From: Taeniopygia guttata
Taxonomy: Eukaryota > Chordata > Aves > Passeriformes > Estrildidae
Assembly: GCF_048771995.1 (NCBI RefSeq)
Contig: NC_133024.1
Location: 85,106,501-85,170,500 of the forward strand
DNA length: 64,000 bases
Reading direction: 5' to 3'
Position 1 is the stretch's first letter. Each line of letters opens with the position of its first letter. Below are positions 38,067 through 49,100 of the stretch, one piece after another. The position numbers and the translations under genes are program-made. The notes beneath the pieces are model-generated. The model was not told where the DNA came from and did no database searches. It worked only from the letters and a program-made list of their open reading frames with translations.

Positions 38067-38459
38067 GCCCGCGCCCCGCTGCCGCGCGTGCGCTCCGTGC
38101 CCGGTGCGGGTGCGTGTGCGGGTGCAGGCCGCGCCTGCGGCAGGAGCCGCGCACTTGCAGCCCGCCCGCCCCGCGGGAGGAGCGCTGCTAGCCCGAGTTA
38201 CACCTCCGCTCCGCAGCACCGTGGCCCCGCCCCGAGGCGGCCCCGCCTCCGCCAGCACCGGCCTGTTGGGGCGCTGCCGCTCCCTCGCCTGCCTTGCTTG
38301 CGAGGGGCGGGGCAGGGCACGCCCGGTGCTTGCAGGGCGCTCTCCGGTACCCGAGGCGGCTTTGGCGGCTGCAGAGGAGCCGTGGTAGCGCCCGCGGCTG
38401 CCGCTGCTCTTTGGGGGATTCCTGCTCGGGGTTGGGCGTGAGGCCGAGGCCGGCCCCGA

Positions 38460-38518
38460 CGGGGATGTGTCGGTCGGGAGCGGCGGGGCCGGGCCCGGAG
38501 CGATGGCGTGAGGTAAGT
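38460..38518 (+). other. Orphan + strand splice donor in CpG island (possible divergent transcript first exon)
   Basis: GAG|GTAAGT at 38510-38518, with intron start 38513, is a near-perfect donor in CpG-rich sequence on the strand opposite TXNDC9. The preceding stretch has an ATG at 38503 followed by GCG TGA, so it could encode only two residues. It may be the first exon of a divergent noncoding RNA or a distal 5' UTR exon of EIF5B. No matching acceptor was identified. Confidence 0.35.
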
Positions 38519-38699
38519 CACGCCGCGGGAGCTGTGCCGCTCCGGCGGGCTCGCCGAGAACCGGGCTGTGCTGCAGCAGCTGCGGCTCGCCGTCTCTTGG
38601 CTTCTTCCTATAAGTGCGGTGCAAGATCCGCTCATATAAGTAATGAGATATTAAAACGTGGTTCTCTTTAGAAAAGCAAACAGCAACCAAAAAATAACA

Positions 38700-38780
38700 A
38701 CAACAAAAAAAAAAAAAAAAAACCCAAAAAACTCCAAAAAACCAAAACACCAACCACCCCCAAAAACCAAAACCCAACAC
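38700..38780. repeat. A/C-rich low-complexity tract
   Basis: About 80 bp of A and C on the + strand, beginning with an A-run near 38706-38722 and continuing as irregular CAAAA/CCAA/CCCCC words. It separates the two CpG islands. Confidence 0.75.
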
Positions 38781-39487
38781 GCGTGTTCTGCTTTCTTCTT
38801 TCTTGGAAATCTTGCTCCCTGGTACCGAAATGCGCTGACGGGGAAGGCGCGGTGGGAAGATAAACTCGGCCTTATCTGCAGTCGGCTGCGTGCCTGGCTG
38901 GGAGAGACTGATAAGCAGCTACAGCTGTGTAAACGCAGAGGGAAGTAAGAAGTCCGGGTGCTATGGAGATGTATGGAGGTGGCGATTCTGAGGTTGAAAG
39001 GTGTAGAGAGTAGTGAGCCTTGCTTTGACGACCAAAGGAGTCACGGTGTCAGGGTGATGACAACAACAGAACACGTGCAGCTCTCAAAGCCTATTAAATA
39101 AATACATTAAATGATATCTGTGCTGCCTGTGGGCGTTGTTATTTCTGCTCCATCTTGCTTTGCTCCGGAGGAAAGTGGCCACAAGAAGGTGAGGTCGCAT
39201 CTGAGAGCCGCTGCGCCCGAATACATGGTGCTTGCTGCCTCCCTTCCTCGCCGCGTTTCTCTCCGAACGTCGGCCACCTCCCCCTGCCCCGCAGAGGCAG
39301 GACCCGGGCGCTCCTGTGAGAGGGCGCAGCACCTGACCTGCTCCCTAGACTCCTTGGAGGGGAGTGGGAGGGAAAGCTTTGTACACTGAGAAAATGTGGC
39401 AGCGGGGAAGGAATTGCCGTACTTTAAATGCCTCCCACTCCTGGAGCTCCATTAAGTCATTGCCATAAACTCAGTGCTGCCTCCTAG

Positions 39488-39510
39488 CCCCCCCCCCCCC
39501 CCCCCCCCCC
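39488..39510. repeat. Poly-C run (about 23 C)
   Basis: An uninterrupted run of 23 C on the + strand (poly-G on the minus strand) between the TXNDC9 and EIF5B promoters. The exact length is probably unreliable and polymorphic. Confidence 0.85.
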
Positions 39511-39839
39511 GTTAGGAAGGGCAGTCACCTCAGGGTAGGTGGTACACCGGTTACACTTCGCTGCAAGGTAGGCGGGGAGGTGCTGAGGGGGACGGACCGG
39601 CAGAGCCCCGTGAAGGGCTGGGGGACGTGTCCTGGGCAAGTCCCGTACCGACATGACTTCCTGGTTACTACTGCTGCTCTGCTCCATAAAAACTTCCCCC
39701 TTAGCCTCTTCATTCCCCCCACTTTGGTTCAGCTATCCCATTTGCCTCCAGGTAAACTTTGTCAAACACGTTTATTTCGACTATCAGTCAGGTTTCATGG
39801 CCAAACGGGCCACAATCCTGCCGCGAAGTCCGCTGGAGG

Positions 39840-39948
39840 GCAACTACAAGCGGGGGGCATCGTTTAGACATTTTCTGGGGCTGCCTGAGGACCAGAGGGG
39901 AAGCTACAAGATTCGGGGCGTCACTCAGACGTTTTTCCGGGGGCTGCC
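39840..39948. repeat. Imperfect 60-bp tandem duplication upstream of EIF5B
   Basis: Two units of about 60 bp. The first has ctacaag at 39844, then gggggcatcgtttagac, then ttttctggggctgcc. The second has ctacaag at 39904, then cggggcgtcactcagac, then tttttccgggggctgcc. They are similar over most of their length, with scattered substitutions. They lie about 250-360 bp before the EIF5B ATG, at the left edge of its CpG island. Confidence 0.8.
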
Positions 39949-39949
39949 C

Positions 39950-40197
39950 AACGCCCAAACCGAGGCGAACAAAGCCGGTTTCACGAGGCCGCTCGCTCTC
40001 CGGAGCACCGAGAGCGGCCGGTGCCGGGCCCGTTCTCCCTCCGGCCGGCAGGAGGCGCTCGCGCGCGGAGGCCCGCGGGGCGGGGCCGGGGGCGGGGCGG
40101 GCGCGTGCGCGGCACGCGGCGGTACCATATGCGCGGGGCGGCGCGCGGGGCGGCGCGCGGTCAGCGCTGAGGGGTCGCGCGTGCCGGTGCCGCCGCC
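39950..40197 (+). promoter_or_regulatory. EIF5B: EIF5B CpG-island promoter and 5' UTR
   Basis: Very CpG-rich with GC boxes (GGGGCGGGGC and GGGCGGGGCGGGC, about 40076-40102), the pattern of SP1-driven TATA-less promoters. The start codon context, GCCGCCATGG, is an ideal Kozak match. A short upstream frame, ATG 40129 to TGA 40170 (13 codons), has a weak context and matters only if transcription starts before 40129. Confidence 0.7.
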
Positions 40198-43100
40198 ATG
40201 GGCAAGAAGCAGAAGAACCGGAGCGAGGAGAGGTGAGGGATGCAGGGAAACCTCCTCCCGCTCCCCCGGCTCGCCGCAGGGACCCCGCGCCGGGCCGCCC
40301 GCGGCGGCGTGACACGGCCCACACGGCGCTGAGTCAGGCGCCGGGCCCGGCCGGGGCTCGCGGCCTCATCGCAGGCGGGGCGCGCCAGGCCCGGCTCCCG
40401 GCTCGGCCTGGCCGTGCGTGTGTTCGTCCGTGAAGGGGCGGGCAGCTCGATTTCCAGTTGAAAAATAGCTGCTTAGCGCAATTGAAGTGATTCAAATGTG
40501 GATTTCTTAATTATTCTTTATCTCTTACTGGGCGTTAGTGCTATAGATCATGCTGTGACACTAGTATCTACGTGTTTCGTGTGCTCGCTTAATAAATGCA
40601 AATGTTGGATATTTTAGTGGTTGGAGGATAAGAGAGTCGCCTTTGTCGCTATATTCATATCATCGTGGACAATGCCCCATCTGAACTTTTTTGTGTGGAA
40701 GAGTTTCCTATAAAGGCAGCTGTATTAACCATATGGAATGCTGACTGAATGACATAGTGTATATATAGCAGGAGAGAATGTATTTTTACTTATCACTATA
40801 AAGTAATAATACAAAGAAACAATCCGTTCAAAGGGTGTTTTTAGTTTTTAATAGTGACAGGTAATTAAATGAAAGCTGATGTCTTGAAATGTGTATGAAC
40901 TAGAAACTACAACGTTTTTTCCTGGAGCCATTAAGTGTTTCTCCTCTGGAAGTTCTCCCCATGATAGCTGTGTCACAAAATACTATTTCATCACTAAGAA
41001 CTTTTTACTTAAGCATGTATTGATGCATACTTATGGCTGTTGCTCTGTATGAGGTTAGGGTATAAGCTGTTTTGGTTTCACCAGTCCTTTCTCGGTAATG
41101 AGTATTTTCTCAGTGAGGTATTTTCCTCATCTGTCTGTTTTTCCTGATGCCTTTTGCCATGCCATGTGTGTTGCTTTTTAGTGTCATTATCAACTTGTTT
41201 TACGGGCTGTATTTCGCAGGAATATCTTGGAAGCAGCTCTGGTGAGGAAGTGAGTTGAGTGTGACGTGAGAAAGAAGAGGGAAGGGTTGGACATTTATGC
41301 TCTAAAGGAAAGAAGATCTTGTGCCCATCTTTGTACGCAGTGTGGTAGATGCCAAATGCATGGAAAAGCCTTTGGGTACTGAAACTCTGCTTTTGGGGCT
41401 GTTTCAGGGGTAGTGGTGGTGTGCAGGGAACACTTTGAGAGTCTTGGTGCCTACTGGATACTTCATTCTTTCTGTGTATCTCTGCACATATTTCTCTGTG
41501 AATTACTGAGCACAGGCCTCTCTGGTGTGCTACACACAAAATGTCATTTTTGTCTAAAAATGGAAGCATACCTTAAATGAAAGGTCAAGAATTTATTGTT
41601 AGAAAGTTGAAATCTTGAGAGCCTAGTTACTATTACATCAGAGCTTAATGTTGCAATAAAGAAAGAATAATAGTGCAGTTACAGTAGTTGTGCTCCCTGT
41701 TGCCAAGTCCTAAGGTCAGTGGTTTCATCCTGGTGGTGAGCTGATACAGAGAGCTGTCATCATCAGGTGTCCTTCACCAGGTGTGTGTGATTGCTCATGG
41801 TTGTAGTTTCATCTTCCTTGCTCTAGGATCCACTTGAGATAATTTTTATATGCTTAGTAATGTGGCTTTGCTCTTCTCTGATTATTCCATGAAGCTCCAT
41901 GCTGTGGTTATCTACCTCCATTGGTTAGCCCCACAGTACATCCAAATAAGAGAAAGGCACTGTATATTAAATACTATTTCTTTCTTGTTTGTTACCCCTA
42001 AAACCAATTTTGTTCAGGGCTGCATTTCTTTTAGCCAGCGTCTCTCAAGTTGTGGGGCGTCCTGTGCCGCGTCTGTAGAGTAGAAGCCATCATCATTTTA
42101 TTGCACATGCCTGTGCCCTGCGGTGTCCTGTCTCTTCCCTTCCCAAGGCCACTGCTCCCATACCAGGCCTGTATTTCTCTATACTACGTGATTATTGTGG
42201 ACTTGTGATTATCTCATTCTGTGCAGTGACTGTTTGTCACTGAGTCTGTATGAAACTATGCTTGCAGCATGCCCAGGTAAACAAAAGTAGAACCAACGAG
42301 GCATAGGCACCTGGTTAGTTAGAGAAATTGGTGTCACGGCTAAATCAAGGAACAGTTGCAGGCAGGTCAGGAGTTCAGCCAAAATAAGCCTTGACAGGCT
42401 TTAGTCCTGAGGTCTTGCCAATGCGGTACCGAGCTTAGTAATTGCTCTTAGCAGTGACAGTACTGTCACAGGACTGTGCAGTTGTATGGCAGGGGGAGGG
42501 AGGGTGTGCAAGAAAAATACAAACAGGCAGGTCTTTGAGAAAAAAGGACAGGGTGGTTACACTGGCTGTGTTTTTTAGCAGGGGATTTGAGGGGTGGAAG
42601 TGAGGATAGACCTGGAAGGCCAGTGATGTTATGGAACAGGTGTTACCTGTAGAGGTAACTTTAATTTTCTCATGGTCTTGGTTCTAGGTGACATCTTTGT
42701 GAATGTCAAGTTCCCTTGAGAGAGAGGATGCACTGCATGTTTGCATCTGTGGCTTGAATTTCGTGTTCCAAAATCCCCCATCGGTCTCCCCTCCATTTCC
42801 GGTCAAGTGAGAGAGAAATGGCCCTGTGTAATCAAAGGCTTCCAGGTGGATTTGCTTGCTGCATTTCAGTTCTGTGCCATATAGTGCTGTACTATTTATT
42901 CCCTCCTTTTCCTTTCTTTTTTTCCCCCACAGTTATGTTACAGGTACAATCCCCTTATATCCTTTTTTGGCTGCAGCTCCCAAGGCATGTGGCAGCTGAT
43001 GGGCACAACTTGTAGTGCAGAGGAAGCATATGGGAAGGTGCAGGTGGTTATGTTTATGCTGTGAATATTTGTTTGAGAATTGATGTGGTGACAGGAAGGA

Positions 43101-46100
43101 GATTTTCTGCTTGACACACTAAGACAAATTATGTTTGGTGCAAGTAATCTTTACTCTGCTTTTCTCCCCTCAGCCCCATAGCTTGAACTTCTGTAGTTTC
43201 TTCTTTCCCTCTTTCTGCTGAGTATGGTAGCAGTCATACCAATGGGCGCTGATGTGGGCGGGGAAGTGAGGCTGAGGATGAATTTTGTCCCTGTGTACTT
43301 ATATCCTGTTTGTATAGTAAGACCCTGAGTGAGATGATAGCTGTTATGAGCAGAAAAGAATGAAAATGCAAGTAGTGTTATGAAAACACTACAAATCTAT
43401 ACCAACAAATCTATACTATACCATCACCTCTGTTATGCCCTTCTGGAACTCTGTTAGTGACTCCAGCTGCTGTGCATCTGTCATAGAAGAACATATTTAT
43501 CTAGAATGGTCAAATACATGGTCACTTTGTGGTGTGTTAGGTGCTTCGTAAAGGTGGAAAGTGTCTTGTGTAAAAATAGCTCCTAAACCTGAATAGGGAA
43601 GTTGCTTTAATTGTTTCCTCATTGAAATTTTTGTGTTTGTGGTAATCACTCATTTTCAAATTAAATTTCACAGCAAATATTCCAATAAAAATTTGAGAGA
43701 TCTGAGTTTTCAAGCTTTCCTAATTGAAGAGCAGGTGCTCTGATGTGTAGTCTAGCTCCCTTTGTGATGAGTGTTATGCTTTGGTTCTTTGATATGGTTG
43801 TAATAGTAGAAGTTTTGTCAAGTTATATCTTACTGTCTTTGGAATTTAGTTAGGATTTTTTTTAATGTTTGTGAAGAAAAGCTGTTATAAACTACAGAAC
43901 TCTGCTTTGAATCTGGGCTTCAAATTCCTGCTGTAGACTTCCTAGTGAGTGTGCTATGTACTTTATGTTACAGGTTATTGCTTGCCTAGAATATGGCTTT
44001 CCCTTTGAAGGTGTTAGCTTTTCATGTGCTTTTTCCTCTTCTTCCAGCTTTAAGTCACCCTTCTTTTTCTCTTAATAGTTTTTTTTAGCTTCCAGTAGGT
44101 AGTATTTAGCTGTGTTTATTCTTCTGCCCTTTAATAATGTGACCTGTTGCCTAGGCATTCCACTCTGATCATTCATGTTTATTGGTTTGGAAATTACAGG
44201 TGCTGGTTGTGATTCTGCAGCCAAGAGTGAACACAGCTGCTAAAATAAGACTTCAGAGTGCTCTTACTGATGCTGTGTATTGCTTTTTATCTGGTATTGT
44301 CTACTACTCAGTATGTTTGGTTCCTTTTCTATTAGTGTGTTAAGTAAAATCTTCTTAATGTTGTGTAGGAAAGTTCTGTGAAGGCTAGAATGGAGTTTGG
44401 AAACATTCTGTACACCAGAGTGTCATTGTGAGTTATCTGCTTCTCAAAAATATTTTCACAAGCAAAGGTTTTTGCAGCTCCATCAAGGACAATAGCTGAT
44501 AAACCCTTGAAATCCCTGTTTTTCCAGTCTCACCTGGAAAATGGAAGATTTTGTACGGAAAGATGGAGTAAAATAATGCAAAATAAATTTGCCATTACAG
44601 AAATTTGTTTTCCTGTTCTATGTAAATGTGTATTTCTGTTCCCCCCAAACCTATAGCTTTTAACACAGGCATTTCATATTTACAAGAAAACTATATGAAA
44701 ATTTTGAATTTTATTTTAAAGCAAAGCATCATTGTAAAAATTCTATAAGTATCATGAAATATTTGTGGTAAGGGCAGCATAAACCAAAAATCACTGCACT
44801 ACACTAGGAAGATTGAAAGAAACTGCTTTTCTTGTGGAGATCTTTATTCTATTTATTTTATTCATGGTGGCATCTAAATCTCACGTGTAACTACTGTTCA
44901 TGGAAAATATGAAAATAGTACAATGCAAGTCATCGGGAATTGCAGATTGTTTCAGTTCTCTGAAGACTTCTGAAAGCTTGAAAAATGTTTCTTTAAATAC
45001 ATGCTGTAAGATGAAGTATTGGTTTTAATTACAGTTCATGTAGGTGGGCATTGTTTGTTCTTCAGGATTACAGGCAATGTAAAGTGTAGTTCTGAAGTTG
45101 TTTTAAATGGTGTTTTTGTGATGTATTTTGATTTTATACAGTGAGATAGGACTTGGAAGTTGTGAAACGCTGAACTGGGTGGTAGTTTCTGTTGTCTTTG
45201 TACTTTTCTTAAACAAAAAATACCCAAGAGAACTTGTTCAGGGAAGACTGAATGCTGTTTTTTTACTTAGTGTTTCATATTCCATGCTTTTAGTCATCTA
45301 ACCCTCTTGAGATGATGAAGAGAAGCTTTTTATCTTAAACTTTTGCTATATCTTTGTTTAAATGGGAATTTTAAGTTGTGGGGTTGTGGTTTGTGCTTTT
45401 GTTTTCCTTTGGTGATTTTTCTTCCTTTTTTTGTTGACTGCTCGTTTGGTTTTTTTTTTTTTTTGTTTTTTGGTTTTTTTGTTTGGATTATATAAAGGAG
45501 ACTTGCTATTTTTCTAGAATCTGTTTGGATTAGAAGTGTAGTTCTCTTATCTTTTTCTTCAGAAGGTTTTGCTTAGCTGATAGTTATACCAGTCTTTTTC
45601 CCCAGCCAAACTTGAAAGAGAAGGCATGACTCTTTAATATTAATAATGGAATCATTGTCTTGGGAGCTTGAATGAAAAGCAATTACCCTTTTAGTCAGAT
45701 TTTACTTCCTTGCTCTCTCATGTAATTAGGTAGCTTCACCAGCTTCCTTCATCTATGAAAAATCACAAAGGTGTAGTTCCAAGTAAAACTCAGTTCAGCC
45801 CAGCTGCTGGACATTTCAAACCCTGTGTGTTGCTCTTGCTGTCCCCAGCTGCCAGCTGTATCTGCTTCCATTGCAGTGCGTTCTGTGCTTATGGGCCCAC
45901 AGTACAAATCAGATGTGTGTTTTCATCTGCTGCCCAAAAAGGGTTTTCTGCATGGACTTGTGGCCACAGGTTTGCCTGAGCTGATAAGAGGGGAAAATGT
46001 GGCTGGGAATGGGCAAGGAAGTCAAATTTTCCCTCCCCTACACCTTAGTTTGAGGAAGAGGCAAGAGGAGGGTGCCCTTATTTCTGGGGCTGAGATTTTA

Positions 46101-49100
46101 TTTTTATTCTTTAAGCAGCAGTGGTGGGCTACATAGCTGGTACGCATGTGGACACTCCTTCATTTTCTGGGCTGAGAAAGGAGCACAGTTCATTCTTTCC
46201 TGAATTTCAGACTGTCTCAGTCATATGTAAGTTAAATGTTTTCAGTGGAGGAAAACCAAAAAAAAAAGAAGTTGTGGTGTTGATGTACTTTGATAGGCCA
46301 AAATGAGAAAAAGGCCAGGGCTTTGTTTTCATGTTTCGAATAGCCTTGCTGAGCCAGCAGAAGCCTGCAGTTTTCATTTCATAACCCACTTAAAGAACAA
46401 GTTAGCGATGCAGGGTTTTGAACAATTAAATTATTACTTCCAAAGTAGCTTATGTTTTGGCACTGTTTAAACCAGTTGCTCTAGAAGAACTTGAATTAGC
46501 GTTCTGTCTTTCAAACAATCTTAATACTACAGGTGAAAACAACAAGTATGTCATTCAGCATTAGTAACTTGATGGTTTTGGATAATCTCGTATTTAGAAA
46601 TGCATCTTGTTATGGGGCTTACAGGTCACATACGTGGAGGATGGATAAGGTGCTCTAGGGAAACAATGATAAAGATCTGTCTAGAGGTGTTAGTTTTACT
46701 TTGTCTAAAATTACTGCAAAACCAAACACATGGAAAGAGATGGTTCAGCTTTTCTTCAGTCTTTTTGAAGGTCAAGGACACTTTTTCTTAAGCAAAGAAA
46801 ATTACTTAATGACAATGACATTCTTTTGAAGGTATTTAGAAGAGCTGGTGTATCTGATGCAATATCTCCAAGGTTGCCTCAGCAAAAATGAGTCTTCTGA
46901 TTATGCAGGAATGTGGGCAGTGAGTTCACAGTGGTGATGCAACTTTCTTGCTGTGTCAACTTGCTGACTCTTCTGCTCCTTGCACATGAAAGTTTAGTTT
47001 CTTTGTTTCGGTTTTTTTAAATTGTACAGTGTTTTCTTATGTTTCAACTTCACCTTAACAGAGACAGCTGAAAACCAATCCTAAGTAAAAAAATTTAGCA
47101 TGATTTGAGTTAGCATGTTCACTGTAAGATGAAGGGAAGCATAAGTAATCATATTTGTGTTGCTCAGTGCAATGGATCAAAAAGTGCTTGTAATTTTTTA
47201 GCCTGTGTGTACACTTTAGTTTTGGTTTCAGCTATCCTGTCAATTTTGTTTTCAAAGCTGGAAGTTGGATTTAGAGTAGTTTAGGGCTTGTCTCATTTTA
47301 AGCTGAATTCTTCCATTTATATTCTGCAGGTTCATTTACCTAATTTCAATAGAGTCAAATTGATATGAATGAGGGCAACGCAGCTCCATTGTATAAATCT
47401 TTTGTTCCACTCTTTCCGTTTGTGAATGGTTTAGTAGTTTTTCTTTACCCTTGATCTCTCTGCTGCCTAGTCAGGATGCCATCTCTGTAGCTGCATGGTG
47501 CCTGTTTATAATGAAGTTTTTCCTCTGTTTGGGGATATGTATTGTAGGTACTGTAATAAGTGCACTGGAAGTTCTAATTGTGTGTGGTTTTATGAAAGCA
47601 TAGGAGGAAAACATGCATGTTTGCTGGTGGTCTTACTAATGTAATGAGCTTGTCTATTATTAGTGAGTCTGTGAAATGCTCTTGGTCAGGCTTTCCTTCA
47701 CTAGAACCAGCAGGGAAAGCTGGAGGAGCTTGTTTGGCAAGGAAAGGCAATTACGCATTTTAGCTGCAGAAGTTCACTGAGCGAAGAAAAATGATAAAAG
47801 CTTATTAACTCTTATTTCAATGGCTGTAATACTGTCTTTCTGCATTTGGCTCTATTTCCCTGGGCAATGCTGAGGAAGTCTTTCAAATTTCCATGCCTAT
47901 ATTTGTCTGTTACAGAGATTAGACTGGGACAGTATCTGTCCTTAGTATGGCAGGTTCACACTATGAAAATCCCTTAATGATGAAAATATTAACTACATCA
48001 GTACTTGAAGTAAGTTTTTAACCTTCCATGGAAGAGAGAAGTAATAAATAGCAATAAATTATGTCTGCAGCCATTTTTTTGAATACTGCTTGTTTAGGTT
48101 TGAGTGAAGTACACACACCTAATTCCTGCTGTAATTTAATGCACTGAAATACTGCTTTAGCAATATCAATACTCTTGTTATATCTGGCAGCAAAAATAGA
48201 GGCTGGAGTCAAAGTATGTTAATAACAGAGGTGGCTTAGGCTTCACCTGTGAAACAAAGGAAAATCAGGGAAGTAACTCCATCTCTGCAGTGCAGCAGCA
48301 CTTTGTTTTCCAGATCTCCTTGAGCTTCTTGTGTTGGGGAAATGTAAGGGTTTTTTTAGTGCCAAAGCATTATGAGCTTGAATGGTCTAAAGTAGTGAGG
48401 CTGTGAAATCTGTTTATAAAGTCTTCGTGCAAAAGCAGTTTGAGGTCAAAATTGAAAACCGCATGAGCATTCCAGTCCTTTCAGGTTCCTGTATCAAGCC
48501 CTCTTAGGGTAGGACCCTAGTAATGGCTGAACGAAGACCTTTTGGAGATCTTTGAGAAGGAGGTTCCTAAAGGAATGTTTGAGCTTCTGAAATGTATGTT
48601 GGAGGACTGGTTAAAAACCTTTACAAGAAGAAGTTCTATGGTGTATCTAACAATGCCCATAGGAAATGTGAAACATGTTATGTGTCATAAGTGTAGTGGG
48701 TTCCTTATAAAAAGGAGTAAGAATCTCCCAGGAGTGGGGGGGAGTACCTTCTTAGTTTTCTTTTCAGCTTTCTTATAAATTCCTAGTGGAATATTATTAG
48801 AGTTTTAAAAGCTAAGGAAATTCAAGATCAGTATGGGAATAAATTTACAGTAATGGAAGAAAATGTTTGAATTCCTTGGCTTTCCAATGATATTCTTGCT
48901 TGTTAGCTCTTGAGAGTTGTAGCTGTATATATAATTGCATGCGGCGTTAATTTTACTTCGTACTTCACTGAGGCTCAAATACTTGAAGCTTGCTCTGTCA
49001 TTTCTTAGTAAATGGAAGTGTATGGAAAGTATAGAGGATTTTTTGGTTGGTTTGTTTGGGTGGTTTTTGTTGGTTTTTTTTTTGGTCAGAAACCATTGAC

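Larger units (their letters stand above)
37250..38560. promoter_or_regulatory. TXNDC9: CpG island with TXNDC9 promoter and noncoding exon 1
   Basis: Dense CpG, densest from about 37640 to 38520. On the minus strand a good donor (G|GTGAGC, exon end 37907) marks the probable untranslated first exon of TXNDC9, with start near 37950-37980. A TATCGCGAGA element (946-955 of the 37 kb block, i.e. 37946-37955) is one base from the TCTCGCGAGA core-promoter palindrome found at many divergent CpG promoters. Two inverted CCAAT boxes (CTGATTGGCC) lie at 38001-38010 and 38053-38062, the normal NF-Y distance upstream. No TATA box. Inference from sequence signals. Confidence 0.65.

Noticed and set aside
37428-38780. 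450-codon minus-strand open frame across the CpG island
   Set aside because: Long open frames are expected in GC-rich DNA because stop codons are AT-rich. The product is Arg/Pro/Ala-rich low complexity, and several other frames are open over the same DNA.
41078-41569. 163-codon minus-strand open frame in EIF5B intron 1
   Set aside because: Not similar to any family I know; no supporting splice structure.
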